This document shows, in pieces, positions 1-8,838 of a DNA stretch of 64,000 nt; position 1 is the stretch's first letter; every line of letters begins with the position of its first letter. The notes under the pieces are model-generated. The model was not told where the DNA came from. It saw nothing but the letters and a program-made list of their open reading frames with translations, and did no database searches. Source of the stretch: Lachnospiraceae bacterium (lineage in GTDB: Bacteria; Bacillota; Clostridia; Lachnospirales; Lachnospiraceae); the NCBI GenBank assembly GCA_017550165.1, contig JAFZQH010000029.1:1-64000 (forward strand), read 5' to 3'. The position numbers and the translations under genes are program-made.

Positions 1-166
1 AGTATCAGAATAACTCCTTTCTCAGTATTGGTCAGTGTTTCTTGTCAATTCTATTGTACCATATCTGGTGAGGGGTTATTCATTTTTATTAATGAAAAAA
101 CGCTGTATTTATGCGGCTTTTGGCGTTTCGCAAACGCCTAATTATATTTGAAAGATATGTGGGGGG
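1..166. promoter_or_regulatory. Left-edge intergenic region with hairpin
   Basis: No gene is visible. On the minus strand an AAAGGAG ribosome-site-like stretch near 12-18 points toward a gene that would start left of the window, so this may be a divergent promoter region. A perfect 7-bp inverted repeat with a 3-base loop (GGCGTTT CGC AAACGCC, 122-138) lies about 35 bases before the dehydrogenase start and could be an operator or a leader hairpin. It has no T-tract, so it is not a convincing terminator. Confidence 0.4.
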
Positions 167-172
167 ATGTAT

Positions 173-1138
173 ATGGAGAAGTGCATGATAGGTATCATAG
201 GAACAGGGATGATGGCTTCAAGCCTTACAGTTCTTACTTCAGGACACGGATTTAAGACCCTTGTTCTCGCAAGAAGTGAGTCCAGCAGGGAGCGGTGCAT
301 GAATGCTGTGGATGGATACTATCGGCAAATGGTGGATCAGGGGATCATTACGCCGGAGCAGGTCGAGATATGCAAGTCTTATATCTCATATACGTCGGAT
401 TATGGGGAAATGTCCCGCTGCCGTGTTTTCTTCGAGTGCGTTACGGAGAAGATCGAGGCAAAAGAAGAAGTATACAAAGCCATTGAAAAGTCATGTCCGG
501 AGGCAAAAGCCATATGCTCCGTATCTTCATCCATTGTCCCGGGAAAACTGGCCGAGGTTGCCGGAAAGTATGCAGACAGGGTCCTGGTAACCCATCCCTT
601 TAATCCGCCCCATCTTGTTCCTTATTTTGAAATATGCACGGCTGAATGCACCAAACCGGATGTGCTTCCCTTCGTGAAGGAATTACTTGCGGCCCTTGAC
701 CGCAAAACGGCAATTCTTAAAAAACCCACCCCGGGATTTATCGGCAACAGGCTGCAGTTTGCATTGTGGAGAGAGTGTCTTGCGCTGGTGGAAGAAGGAA
801 TATGCGATCCGGAGGATGTGGATACTGCCCTGGCCTACAGCTTTTGTCCCAGATATACCTCTATAGGCATCTTCCAGCATTTTGATAACGGCGGCCTGGA
901 GCTCAACGCCACTACCTGCAAGGCTACCTGGCCCATCATTTCCGATAAAAAGGATATCCCTGATTTTATGAAGAAGCTTATGGCTGAAGGGAAAATGGGC
1001 GCCAAGAGTCCTTCCCGGCAAGGTTTTTATGATTGGAACGGAGTCGATATGGAGGCATATTCAGCCAAAGTGAGTGAGCCTTATTGGAGGTTCTGCAAAT
1101 GGGAGTTCCCTACTGAGGCTTCGTCAGATGATATATAA
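173..1138 (+). CDS. 3-hydroxyacyl-CoA dehydrogenase family protein
   Basis: An NAD-dependent oxidoreductase of the 3-hydroxyacyl-CoA dehydrogenase fold, about 321 aa, near the usual length for single-domain members. The N-terminus has a Rossmann dinucleotide site (GIIGTGMMASSL). The segment VTHPFNPPHLVP holds the family's catalytic His, and PGFIGNRLQFALWRE opens the helical C-terminal domain. The HPFNPPHLVP form resembles the carnitine dehydrogenase and lambda-crystallin branch at least as much as beta-oxidation enzymes, so the substrate is unclear. The run of Gs at 161-166 fits an ATG at 173 better than one at 167. No thiolase or crotonase is nearby, and the fusion gene follows 11 bases downstream. 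Confidence 0.8.
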   Translation: MEKCMIGIIGTGMMASSLTVLTSGHGFKTLVLARSESSRERCMNAVDGYYRQMVDQGIITPEQVEICKSYISYTSDYGEMSRCRVFFECVTEKIEAKEEVYKAIEKSCPEAKAICSVSSSIVPGKLAEVAGKYADRVLVTHPFNPPHLVPYFEICTAECTKPDVLPFVKELLAALDRKTAILKKPTPGFIGNRLQFALWRECLALVEEGICDPEDVDTALAYSFCPRYTSIGIFQHFDNGGLELNATTCKATWPIISDKKDIPDFMKKLMAEGKMGAKSPSRQGFYDWNGVDMEAYSAKVSEPYWRFCKWEFPTEASSDDI

Positions 1139-1149
1139 GAGGTTTTTCC

Positions 1150-1776
1150 ATGATAACACGAGAAGAAGTATTACAATACGGCCTGTCCTTTCCGAACACA
1201 TATATTGAAGCACCCTTTCATGACGATAATTGGCAGCTTGTCAGATACAAGATGAATAAAAAGGCTTTCCTTTGGACGTACGAACGTGACGGTTACATAA
1301 ACATCAACCTCAAGGTGGACCCTGAGAAGGCTTTCTTCTGGCGTGATCTGTATAAGTCTGTCCTTCCGGGATATCACCAGAACAAGAAGCATTGGAATAC
1401 CGTGATCCTTGACGGGTCCGTTCCGGAACGCGACCTGAAAATGATGATCGCCGAAAGCTATGACCTGATCTCCGATTGTCCTTCGAAGCGGATATATGAA
1501 GCGGTAAAGAAAATCCCCAGGGGAAAAGTAGCCACATACGGCCAGATCGCGGAGCTTGCCGGAGATAAAAAAATGGCCCGGGCAGTGGGCAACGCATTGC
1601 ACCACAACCCCGACCCTGAAAACATTCCATGCCACCGGGTAGTCAACTCCAAAGGAGAGCTTGCCGATCAGTTCGCCTTCGGCGGCGCCTGGAACCAGGC
1701 GGAACTCCTACGCAAAGAGGGCGTAGGATCGACCGACGGCAGGATCGACCTGCAAAAATACCGATGGATACCATGA
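1150..1776 (+). CDS. MmcQ/YjbR-like domain fused to MGMT alkyltransferase domain
   Basis: A two-domain protein of 208 aa. Residues 1 to about 105 resemble the MmcQ/YjbR (CyaY-like fold) family. Residues about 112-195 are the DNA-binding and active-site domain of O6-alkylguanine-DNA alkyltransferases: VATYGQIAELAG forms the recognition region and IPCHRVV (Cys161) is the alkyl-acceptor motif. Because Cys161 is present, the domain could repair alkylated guanine, unlike Cys-less alkyltransferase-like proteins. An AGAGG sequence sits 7 bases before the ATG. It follows the dehydrogenase closely on the same strand and may be co-transcribed. What the N-terminal domain does here is unknown to me. Confidence 0.82.
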   Translation: MITREEVLQYGLSFPNTYIEAPFHDDNWQLVRYKMNKKAFLWTYERDGYININLKVDPEKAFFWRDLYKSVLPGYHQNKKHWNTVILDGSVPERDLKMMIAESYDLISDCPSKRIYEAVKKIPRGKVATYGQIAELAGDKKMARAVGNALHHNPDPENIPCHRVVNSKGELADQFAFGGAWNQAELLRKEGVGSTDGRIDLQKYRWIP

Positions 1777-1804
1777 TAACTGTTTCTCATAATAGTTCTT
1801 TTGA

Positions 1805-2488
1805 TCACGCCTTTGAAAGATGCTCCATGATAGTATCGGTCGCGATCAGGCACATAAGGGATGCTTTTTTGAGTTCATTATAGAAACCCTCAGCCCCATC
1901 AGCGAGCCCGTCTGATACAGCTTTCAGCATAAGAACCGGCACCCCGTTGGCTTCACAGGTAAGGACAATACCGGCAGATTCCATATCACATATATCCCCT
2001 TCAAATGTATCATGGATATGTTTCTTCTCCTCTTCCGTCGCCACAAATTTATCACCGGAACAGCAGGTAACCGGAGAAAGATCCTCCATTACCGAAAGTG
2101 CTGCTTTCTTCAGGTTCTCATCAAGGGGCAGGAATATGGAATCATGTCCGTCCACCTGTCCCACAGCCAGGTCCATGAACTCCGAGCAGTCATACTTGTA
2201 ATGAACAACACGATCTACAAGACAGACCTTATGTTTTTTCATATCTGCGGTAAGTCCACCCACAACACCGAAATTGACTATAATGTTAACATCGTATTTT
2301 GTTATAAGATATTGCACACCTGCAGCGGCAGCTATCTCTCCCATACCTGCCTGCAGGATGTAAATCTCGTAAAGATCCCTTTCCACAAGAAAAACCCTGA
2401 ATCCCTGCGGCGACTCAAGTTCTCTGCAATTACCGTAGTGTTCGAAGATAGCATCCATCTCAATTGCAACAATAAATCCATATCTCAT
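1805..2488 (-). CDS. 5'-methylthioadenosine/S-adenosylhomocysteine nucleosidase-like
   Basis: A nucleoside phosphorylase-fold protein of 227 aa, the usual size for MTA/SAH nucleosidases. These hydrolyse the by-products of SAM use to adenine plus a thioribose product. NFGVVGGL matches the substrate-binding glycine segment, CDMESAGIV the conserved ME motif that contacts ribose, and AVSDGLADGAE the loop with the catalytic Asp. Start chosen from AAAGGGGG upstream. The gene lies downstream of rnfB on the same strand, with a long hairpin (2515-2554) between, so it is probably separately expressed. It would complement metK at 30.6 kb. Other purine nucleosidases of the family are possible. Confidence 0.8.
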   Translation of the reverse strand: MRYGFIVAIEMDAIFEHYGNCRELESPQGFRVFLVERDLYEIYILQAGMGEIAAAAGVQYLITKYDVNIIVNFGVVGGLTADMKKHKVCLVDRVVHYKYDCSEFMDLAVGQVDGHDSIFLPLDENLKKAALSVMEDLSPVTCCSGDKFVATEEEKKHIHDTFEGDICDMESAGIVLTCEANGVPVLMLKAVSDGLADGAEGFYNELKKASLMCLIATDTIMEHLSKA

Positions 2489-2514
2489 ATATCAGATCCC
2501 CCTTTGCGATTATA

Positions 2515-2554
2515 AAGGCTGCCACATAATGATGACATTATCTATGGCAGCCTT
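2515..2554 (-). terminator. Terminator-like hairpin after rnfB
   Basis: AAGGCTGCCA at 2515-2524 pairs with TGGCAGCCTT at 2545-2554, and an inner ATAATG/CATTAT pair extends the stem. Read on the minus strand it follows the rnfB stop, with only a short T stretch (CCTTTATAAT). It is a likely end of the rnf transcript, possibly leaky into the nucleosidase gene. Confidence 0.65.
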
Positions 2555-2568
2555 CAATACATTCATTA

Positions 2569-3372
2569 TTACGCCTGAGCGACGGTAATGATCTTCTGCG
2601 GGCACTTCTCAGCGCACTTACCGCATCTGGTACACTTGCTCTGATCGATATGAGCAATGTTGTTCTCAACGGTAATGGCTTCAGCCTCGCAGACCTTGGT
2701 GCAGGCCTTACATCCGATACAACCTGCATCACAGGCAGCCTTAACAGCCTTACCCTTATCCTGTGAAGAACACTGAACAATGCTGGTGGCACCCACCGGA
2801 ACAAGCTCGATAAGCTTGTTGGGACAGGTAGCAACGCACTTGCCGCAGGCAACACATTTCTCCTTATCCACAAGAGCTACACCGTTCACGATATGGATGG
2901 CGTCAAACTGGCAGGCGCTTACGCAGCTTCCGAAGCCCATACAACCGTAAGCACAAAGCTTGGGTCCCTTGCCCGGAGCAACCGCAGCCTTGCGGCAATC
3001 CTGCAGACCGTAGTAATCATATTTCTGAACTGTCTTATCGCAGGTTCCGGCGCATTTAACGAAGGCAACCTTACGCTCGCCTTCCTCAGCCGCAACACCC
3101 ATGACCTCGGCGATCTTGGCAGCACCGGCAGGTCCGGCAACAGGACAACCGTTAACGGGAGCCTCCCCTGCTGCGATAGCCTTCGCAAGGGAATCACATC
3201 CTGCGAAACCGCATCCACCGCAGTTATTACCCGGCAGACACTCTCTTACCTTAACTTCCTTTTCATCAACCTCTACAGCGAACTTTTTACCGGCAACACC
3301 AAGGAGGAGTCCGATAATAAGACCTGTTAAGCCGACTACAAGACCGACAATAACAACACCTGTAAAATTCAT
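2569..3372 (-). CDS. rnfB: Rnf complex subunit B, polyferredoxin
   Basis: RnfB is the iron-sulfur subunit that passes electrons within the membrane Rnf complex (ferredoxin:NAD+ oxidoreductase coupled to Na+ or H+ transport). The 267-aa protein starts with one hydrophobic anchor (VVIVGLVVGLTGLIIGLLLG). Next comes the RnfB-type cluster domain CLPGNNCGGCGFAGC, then several ferredoxin motifs: CAYGCMGFGSCVSAC, CVACGKCVATCP, CIGCKACTKVCE and CTRCGKCAEKCP. It is the last gene of the operon, 12 bases after rnfA, with a GAGGAGAG ribosome site. Gene order and all Cys motifs fit clostridial Rnf. Confidence 0.96.
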   Translation of the reverse strand: MNFTGVVIVGLVVGLTGLIIGLLLGVAGKKFAVEVDEKEVKVRECLPGNNCGGCGFAGCDSLAKAIAAGEAPVNGCPVAGPAGAAKIAEVMGVAAEEGERKVAFVKCAGTCDKTVQKYDYYGLQDCRKAAVAPGKGPKLCAYGCMGFGSCVSACQFDAIHIVNGVALVDKEKCVACGKCVATCPNKLIELVPVGATSIVQCSSQDKGKAVKAACDAGCIGCKACTKVCEAEAITVENNIAHIDQSKCTRCGKCAEKCPQKIITVAQA

Positions 3373-3384
3373 AATCTACTCTCC

Positions 3385-3963
3385 TCACTTAAACTGTATT
3401 CCCGAGAATCCCATAAAGGCTATGGACATTAAGCCTGCCGTGATAAGCACGATAGGCATACCCTTAAAGGAATGGGGTACGTCATTGTTCTCAATTTTCT
3501 CACGGATACCTGCCAGGATAGTGATGGAAATGGTAAATCCTACAGCAGTACCGAATCCGCTTATAAGTGACTCGATGAAATTGTACTCTTTCTGAACATT
3601 TATGAGTGCAACACCGAGAACTGCACAGTTAGTGGTGATCAGGGGAAGGTACACACCCAGAGCCTGATAAAGGCTGGGGATAGACTTCTTTAAGATCATC
3701 TCAACCAACTGAACCAGCGCCGCGATAACAAGGATAAATACGATGGTCTGTAAATATGTAATGTTAAGGGGCGTCAAAATAAATGAATAGATAAGCCATG
3801 TAATGGCAGATGCAACCGTGATAACGAATATAACGGCAGCACCCATACCGATAGCCGTATCAACCTTCTTGGAAACTCCAAGGAAAGGACAAAGTCCAAG
3901 GAACTGGCATAATACGACGTTGCTTATTAATGATGTTGAAATAAGAATAATTAATAAATTCAT
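3385..3963 (-). CDS. rnfA: Rnf complex subunit A, membrane protein
   Basis: An integral membrane subunit of the Rnf ion-translocating oxidoreductase, 192 aa with about six hydrophobic helices. The N-terminus has the typical [18 protein letters not shown] segment, and [18 protein letters not shown] carries the second conserved Cys. RnfA and RnfE are homologous and insert with opposite topology, and in Rnf/Nqr enzymes their Cys residues hold an intramembrane iron-sulfur cluster. It lies between rnfE and rnfB with an AAGGAGG ribosome site. Confidence 0.96.
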   Translation of the reverse strand: MNLLIILISTSLISNVVLCQFLGLCPFLGVSKKVDTAIGMGAAVIFVITVASAITWLIYSFILTPLNITYLQTIVFILVIAALVQLVEMILKKSIPSLYQALGVYLPLITTNCAVLGVALINVQKEYNFIESLISGFGTAVGFTISITILAGIREKIENNDVPHSFKGMPIVLITAGLMSIAFMGFSGIQFK

Positions 3964-3979
3964 CTCTTACGCCCTCCTT

Positions 3980-4792
3980 CTATTTATTCTCTTCGGCAGG
4001 TTTAACTTCTTCTGCCGGCTTTGCCTCAGCTGCTGCCTTGGCTGCTTTCGCCGCCTCAGCCTTAGCTGCCTTCTCTGCTAAAAATGCTGCTTTCGCCTCA
4101 GCTAATTTGCCGTGGTTCTCAGAGCAGATCTTGTCTGCACAGTTAAAGCAGTTACCGCCGCATGCTATGGAATCACCCTGAGGTACATTGGTAGCACTGG
4201 GTGCCTTAAGCTTATTCTGGAGTGCAGTAAGCACTGAAAGAACAAGGAATGCTCCCGGTGCAAGAACCAGTATAGATACAGGCTCGTAACCAAGATGCTT
4301 GATAGCATCGATACCGAAAATGGTACCTGCTCCGAAGAACTCTCTTACTGCTGCGATAATGGTAAGGGCGCAGGTAAATCCGAGGCCCATTCCTATACCG
4401 TCGCACATACTTGCGATAACGCCGTTCTTAGATGCAAAGCTCTCCGCACGTCCGAGGATGATACAGTTAACAACGATAAGAGGTATATAGAGTCCCAGTG
4501 CCGCATAAAGGCTGGGAACATATGCCTGTAAGAGGAACTGTACTATTGTAACGAATGATGCAACAACTACGATATATGCCGGCATCCTGACCGTATCGGG
4601 GATAACCTTACGCAGTGCTGAGATCATAATATTTGAAAGAACAAGAACAACCGTAGTTGAAAGTCCCATGCCCAGACCGTTCATAGCCGCCGTGGTAACT
4701 GCCATGGTAGGACACATACCCAGCATAAGAACAAAGGTGGGGTTTTCTTTGATGAGACCGTTAATGATATATTTGAAATTACTTTCTTTCAT
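3980..4792 (-). CDS. rnfE: Rnf complex subunit E, with extended Cys/Ala-rich tail
   Basis: The second of the paired membrane subunits (RnfA/RnfE) of the Rnf complex, 270 aa. The hydrophobic core (about residues 1-205) shows the family segments NPTFVLMLGMCPTMAVTTAA and LGLYIPLIVVNCIILGRAESFA. After the core the protein continues with CGGNCFNCADKIC and a roughly 45-residue Ala/Lys/Glu-rich tail, longer than the roughly 200-aa RnfE I know. Whether the extra Cys cluster binds metal is not known. AAAGGAGGGG precedes the ATG. It sits between rnfG and rnfA in the operon. Confidence 0.95.
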   Translation of the reverse strand: MKESNFKYIINGLIKENPTFVLMLGMCPTMAVTTAAMNGLGMGLSTTVVLVLSNIMISALRKVIPDTVRMPAYIVVVASFVTIVQFLLQAYVPSLYAALGLYIPLIVVNCIILGRAESFASKNGVIASMCDGIGMGLGFTCALTIIAAVREFFGAGTIFGIDAIKHLGYEPVSILVLAPGAFLVLSVLTALQNKLKAPSATNVPQGDSIACGGNCFNCADKICSENHGKLAEAKAAFLAEKAAKAEAAKAAKAAAEAKPAEEVKPAEENK

Positions 4793-4806
4793 CTTTCACC
4801 CCTCCT

Positions 4807-5400
4807 TTACTTAGAAATCTCGGCTACAAAACTCAAGCCGGCATTGACTGCTTTTGTGATAGCCTTGGATGTAATGGTAGCACCGCTTATGGCATCTATC
4901 TGTGTCTCGGTAGCGCCGCCGCCCTTGACTACTTCCATATTGGGGCCATGCTTTCCTTTTGACGCATCAAACTGGGCCTGGAACTCAGGCTCCTTGCACT
5001 TGGCACCGAGGCCTGCCGTCTCGCTGGCTTCCAGAACCGAAAGTCCGGTGATAGTACCATCCTTTTTAACTCCCATTGAAAGCGTTATGGCACCGCCGTA
5101 ACCCTCTTTTGCCGTAAGGGACATAACATACCCGACAACCTCGCCGCCGGACTTGGCTGCCAGGACCTCAGTAACAATGGCTCCGTCATAAGTCTTACCC
5201 AATTCATTGACCTTGGCTGTAATAGCATCGTCAGCCGAGAACTCAGCCTTCTCAAATACGGCTGCGTAAGCTTCCTGCTTAGCCTTCTCGGCACCCTGCG
5301 CTATAGGATCCTTTGTAACTTCGTATACAAGACCCAGTGCAACACCGGCAACCAGAGTAATGGCAAGTAAAACCAATGCATCTTTTATGATCTTATTCAT
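4807..5400 (-). CDS. rnfG: Rnf complex subunit G, covalent flavoprotein
   Basis: An extracytoplasmic FMN-carrying subunit of Rnf, 197 aa. One N-terminal membrane helix (DALVLLAITLVAGVALGLVY) is followed by a soluble domain. AISGATITSKAI is the SGAT flavinylation motif, where FMN is linked to the Thr by the flavin transferase ApbE; no apbE is seen in this window. The ATG overlaps the rnfD stop (ATGA), indicating translational coupling. Confidence 0.95.
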   Translation of the reverse strand: MNKIIKDALVLLAITLVAGVALGLVYEVTKDPIAQGAEKAKQEAYAAVFEKAEFSADDAITAKVNELGKTYDGAIVTEVLAAKSGGEVVGYVMSLTAKEGYGGAITLSMGVKKDGTITGLSVLEASETAGLGAKCKEPEFQAQFDASKGKHGPNMEVVKGGGATETQIDAISGATITSKAITKAVNAGLSFVAEISK

Positions 5401-6371
5401 TTCTTCACAGCCTCCTTTCCGAACGCCTTGGGCATTGTGAAACGCTCAATAAGCGGAACTAAAAGGTTGGTTATGATGATGGCATAGGACACGCCCTCTG
5501 CAGAACCTCCGAAAAGCCTGAAGATTCCCGTGAGAATACCTATGATTATACCGAAAACTATCTGTCCCATAGGAGTAATGGGGCTTGTCACATAGTCGGT
5601 AGCCATAAAGAATGCTCCTACTACAAGACCGCCGCCGCACAGATGAGCCAGAAGGTAATTCATATCTCCCATATGTCCGCCGAACAATTCTACGAAGACC
5701 AGAGTCGTAACGATGAAAGTCACGGGGATGCGGAGAGAGATAACCTTTCTCGCCACAAGGTAAATAGCTCCTATAAGTACAGCCACAACTGAAGTCTCAC
5801 CGATGGTTCCCGATGTGGTTCCTATAAACATCTTGAATACATCAACGGTAGCTCCGGCCTTTAATGCCGTAAGGGGGGTGGCTGTAGCCACCGTATCAAC
5901 TCCCACGGATACTCCGGGGAACTCTGCCGGGAAGGCTGTCATCCTTGCCGCAAATGAAATAACAAGGAAACATCTTGCGCCCAATGCCGGGTTCATAAAG
6001 TTCTGTCCCAGACCGCCATATACCATCTTAACAACCAGGATGGCAAATATGCTTCCCAGTGCCGCTATCCATAAAGGAAGCGTGGCCGGCAGGTTAAGTG
6101 CCAATATAAGGCCCGTAACCACCGCACTAAGATCTCCGATGGTGTTGGGCTTTTTCATTAATTTTTCATATATAAACTCAGTACCTACGCAGAACACAAC
6201 ACATATTACTATAAGCAGGAATGCATTGAGCCCGTATCCGTATCTGTTGAAATTCCAGATACCGAAGATGAGCGTAGGTGCCAACGCAATTGCCACATCC
6301 CGCATGATGGAAGAAGTAGTATCTTTACTTCTGACATGGGGCGCAGCTGATACGTTCATCAGATTACTCAA
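5397..6371 (-). CDS. rnfD: Rnf complex subunit D, membrane flavoprotein
   Basis: A large integral membrane subunit of the Rnf complex, 324 aa with about eight to nine hydrophobic helices. VATATPLTAL in the central loop corresponds to the region where RnfD carries covalent FMN, and FMATDYVTSPITPMG is a conserved family segment. The most likely start is TTG at 6371, because GAGAGGTG lies about nine bases before it while the first ATG, 12 bases later, is too far away. The gene ends in an ATGA overlap with rnfG. Confidence 0.95.
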   Translation of the reverse strand: MSNLMNVSAAPHVRSKDTTSSIMRDVAIALAPTLIFGIWNFNRYGYGLNAFLLIVICVVFCVGTEFIYEKLMKKPNTIGDLSAVVTGLILALNLPATLPLWIAALGSIFAILVVKMVYGGLGQNFMNPALGARCFLVISFAARMTAFPAEFPGVSVGVDTVATATPLTALKAGATVDVFKMFIGTTSGTIGETSVVAVLIGAIYLVARKVISLRIPVTFIVTTLVFVELFGGHMGDMNYLLAHLCGGGLVVGAFFMATDYVTSPITPMGQIVFGIIIGILTGIFRLFGGSAEGVSYAIIITNLLVPLIERFTMPKAFGKEAVKK

Positions 6372-6388
6372 TTTATTACACCTCTCTT

Positions 6389-7732
6389 CTACTTCTTAGC
6401 AGCAGCTGCTGCCTTTGCTCTTCTGGCTGCCGCAACGCTTGCACGTGACTGCTTAAATGCCTGGGTCAGTCTCTTCTTGGCGGGACATACATATGTACAG
6501 CTGCCGCACTCGAAGCACTCCATTCCCTCAAGCTTCTCAAAAGTCTCGTCGTCAAAACGCTCAGCTGCCTCCGCCATCTTCTGGGGGATAAGATTACTGG
6601 GGCATGCAGCCACACAGCGTCCGCATCTGATACATGCGGTGGGCTCATACTTGGCAACCTCATCCTTGGTCAGAGCAAGCAATGCCGATGATGCCTTGGT
6701 AACCGGAACATCGATATCAAACATGGCAGCGCCCATCATGGGACCACCGGAAATGATCTTCTCCGGAGTGGTCTTGAAACCACCCACTTCGTCTAATATC
6801 TCCTTATAGCTCATTCCGGTCCTTACCTGAACGTTGGCGGTATTATTCATAGCATCTCCAGTAACAGTCAGCGTCCGCCTGATAGAAGGCGTGGATTCGC
6901 AAACCGCCATGTAGATGGAGATCATTGTATCAACATTATTGACTACACATCCCGCATCTGCCGGAAGCATGGTAGAATTGATCTTCCGTCCGGTGGTGGC
7001 ATAAATGAGCATACGCTCTCCACCCTGGGGATACTTTGTCTTCAGTTCACATACCGATATGTCGGACTCGCCCGCTACAAGCTCTTTGACCTTCTTTATG
7101 GCCTCCGGCTTGTTCTCCTCTATACCGATAATGCCCTTTGCCTTCGGGAAAAGGCTGAGAACAACCTTGAGCCCTCCGATCATAGCCTCAGTCTCTTCAA
7201 GCATAAGCCTGTAGTCAGAGGTGAGGTAAGGCTCACATTCTGCACCGTTAATGATGACATAATCAATGGCGTTGTCATCTTTGGGAGTGATCTTAACATG
7301 AGTGGGGAAGCCCGCTCCACCCATTCCGATAACTCCGGCATCCTTTACAATGTTGCGAATCTCTTCCGCTGAAAGTGCCTTATAATCACGCTTTACTCCA
7401 AACCCTTCCACGGGAGTGTAGTTAAAGTCGTTCTCGATGATCACGGACAAAGACATAGCGCCGCCTGTAGTAAGGTGCGGTTCAATGGCTTTAACCGTAC
7501 CGGAAACAGAGCTGCAGATATTGGCGGAAATAAATCCGCTTGCTTCGCCTATCCTCTGACCAACAAGTACCTTGTCACCAACAGCCACAGTCGGGTTCGC
7601 CGGTGCGCCAAGATGCTGTCCCATCGGGAATACAAGCACTTCTTTTGGTTCGAGCTTCATGATGGCCTTATCCTCGGATAATTCTTTACCCTCATAAGGA
7701 TGAATGCCACCTTTGAACGTACTCAATCCCAT
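6389..7732 (-). CDS. rnfC: Rnf complex subunit C, NADH/FMN and FeS subunit
   Basis: The peripheral subunit of Rnf that contacts NAD(H) on the cytoplasmic side, 447 aa. GMGGAGFPTHVK is part of the flavin/NADH-binding Nqo1-like region, INGAECEPYLTSDYRLML is a conserved RnfC segment, and two 4Fe-4S motifs follow: CIRCGRCVAACP and CFECGSCTYVCP. The C-terminus is short and Ala/Lys-rich, as is the tail of RnfE. It is the first gene of the operon, preceded by AGAGGGG and a promoter at 7799-7827. Confidence 0.96.
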   Translation of the reverse strand: MGLSTFKGGIHPYEGKELSEDKAIMKLEPKEVLVFPMGQHLGAPANPTVAVGDKVLVGQRIGEASGFISANICSSVSGTVKAIEPHLTTGGAMSLSVIIENDFNYTPVEGFGVKRDYKALSAEEIRNIVKDAGVIGMGGAGFPTHVKITPKDDNAIDYVIINGAECEPYLTSDYRLMLEETEAMIGGLKVVLSLFPKAKGIIGIEENKPEAIKKVKELVAGESDISVCELKTKYPQGGERMLIYATTGRKINSTMLPADAGCVVNNVDTMISIYMAVCESTPSIRRTLTVTGDAMNNTANVQVRTGMSYKEILDEVGGFKTTPEKIISGGPMMGAAMFDIDVPVTKASSALLALTKDEVAKYEPTACIRCGRCVAACPSNLIPQKMAEAAERFDDETFEKLEGMECFECGSCTYVCPAKKRLTQAFKQSRASVAAARRAKAAAAAKK

Positions 7733-7798
7733 TATGTTCCCCTCTTTCTATAATAATCTTCGTGTCACATTACTTTTTCATGATACTCACTAAAAAGC

Positions 7799-7827
7799 AT
7801 AGTACAACCTTATAGATTTTAATACAA
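7799..7827 (-). promoter_or_regulatory. Predicted rnf operon promoter
   Basis: On the minus strand TTGTAT (7822-7827), a 17-base spacer and TACTAT (7799-7804) form a good sigma-A promoter about 65 bases before the rnfC start. It directly abuts the terminator of the preceding suf genes, so rnf probably has its own transcript. Confidence 0.6.
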
Positions 7828-7879
7828 AAACTGCCTAAAAGCAAGCAAAAACACGGTTTTTATAACTTTTAGGCAGTTT
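7828..7879 (-). terminator. Terminator after the sufCB-like genes
   Basis: AAACTGCCTAAAAG (7828-7841) pairs perfectly over 14 bases with CTTTTAGGCAGTTT (7866-7879). On the minus strand it lies about 40 bases after the SufB-like stop and ends in a T-rich stretch (TTTTGTATT). Confidence 0.75.
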
Positions 7880-7920
7880 CGTTATTTCTTTTTATGCAAA
7901 ATGAATATATAAATATGGCT

Positions 7921-8838
7921 TTATTTTAAGAATCCGCTTACAATCTGCGCTTCTGCTTCCTCTTCCGTAAGTCCCAGTGTCATAAGCTTGATGATCTGTT
8001 CCCCGGCGATCTTGCCTATGGCCGCCTCGTGGATGAGGCTTGCATCCAGATGATTGGCGGTAAGTTCCGGAACTGCAGTAACACACCCGTGATCCATAAG
8101 AATGGCATCGCATTCCGTATGGCCGTTGCATTTATTGTTGCCGTTAATACGTGATACGAATTCCTGCTTGGAATCATCCCGCGCCACGGACCTGCTCATA
8201 ACATCGGCTCCGCAGCCTTCTCCGTTTAAGTCCACGGTGAAATCCGTCTTGGCATACTGCCTTCCGTGGGTCATTATCTTTTCTTTGATAACAAGCTTTG
8301 CATCATCGGCCAGATCGGCTTTCGTCACTCTGACTGTGGAATCCACGCCCTTTATCTGGACCGTGTCCATCTCCATATATCCGCCTTCTTCTATATGAAC
8401 AATGGTCTGGGGATTCATGATCCTTGCCCCGGTCCCTTCTCCGGTGCCGTAGTGTTTCTCCACATATTTTATCCGGGCATTCTTCCCCACATGGAAGGTA
8501 TGGACTCCGTCGTGGCGCGAAGACTTATCTCCTCCGTTATGGATACCGCAGCCTGCTACGATAGTGACGTCCGCATCCTCTCCTATATAAAAATCATTAT
8601 ATACAAGCTCTTCAAGGCCTGTCTGTGCTATAAGAACGGGAATATGCACGCTCTCATGCTTGGTGCCGGGCTTGATGATGATATCTATACCATCCTTGTC
8701 CTTCTTGGTGACAATATCGATATTCTCTGTGGTATTCCTTCCCGCTCCCTGACTGTTAACACGAAGGTTATAGGCTCCCTGGGGAACCTCATGAAGGTCA
8801 GCGATCTGGGCTAAGAGTTCTTTTTGAATGGCATCCAT
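7921..8838 (-). CDS. SufB/SufD-family FeS scaffold protein (minimal SufBC type)
   Basis: A SufB/SufD-like beta-helix protein, about 305 aa from the ATG at 8838, shorter than classic SufB (about 470 aa) or SufD (about 430 aa). With SufC it would assemble iron-sulfur clusters. Family-like segments include MTHGRQYAKTDFTVDLNGEG, CNGHTECDAILMDHG and IHEAAIGKIAGEQIIKLMTL, where His and Glu residues of the SufB core are found. The start overlaps the sufC stop by one base and has a strong GGAGAAGGAGG site. The absence of sufS, sufU and a second sufB/D gene matches the two-gene SUF-like minimal systems known from archaea and some Clostridia. Confidence 0.85.
   Translation of the reverse strand: MDAIQKELLAQIADLHEVPQGAYNLRVNSQGAGRNTTENIDIVTKKDKDGIDIIIKPGTKHESVHIPVLIAQTGLEELVYNDFYIGEDADVTIVAGCGIHNGGDKSSRHDGVHTFHVGKNARIKYVEKHYGTGEGTGARIMNPQTIVHIEEGGYMEMDTVQIKGVDSTVRVTKADLADDAKLVIKEKIMTHGRQYAKTDFTVDLNGEGCGADVMSRSVARDDSKQEFVSRINGNNKCNGHTECDAILMDHGCVTAVPELTANHLDASLIHEAAIGKIAGEQIIKLMTLGLTEEEAEAQIVSGFLK

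Noticed and set aside
683..1021. Minus-strand frame inside the dehydrogenase gene
   Set aside because: It lies opposite a well-supported gene and shows no family motif or ribosome site; the many similar antisense frames in the window were dropped for the same reason.
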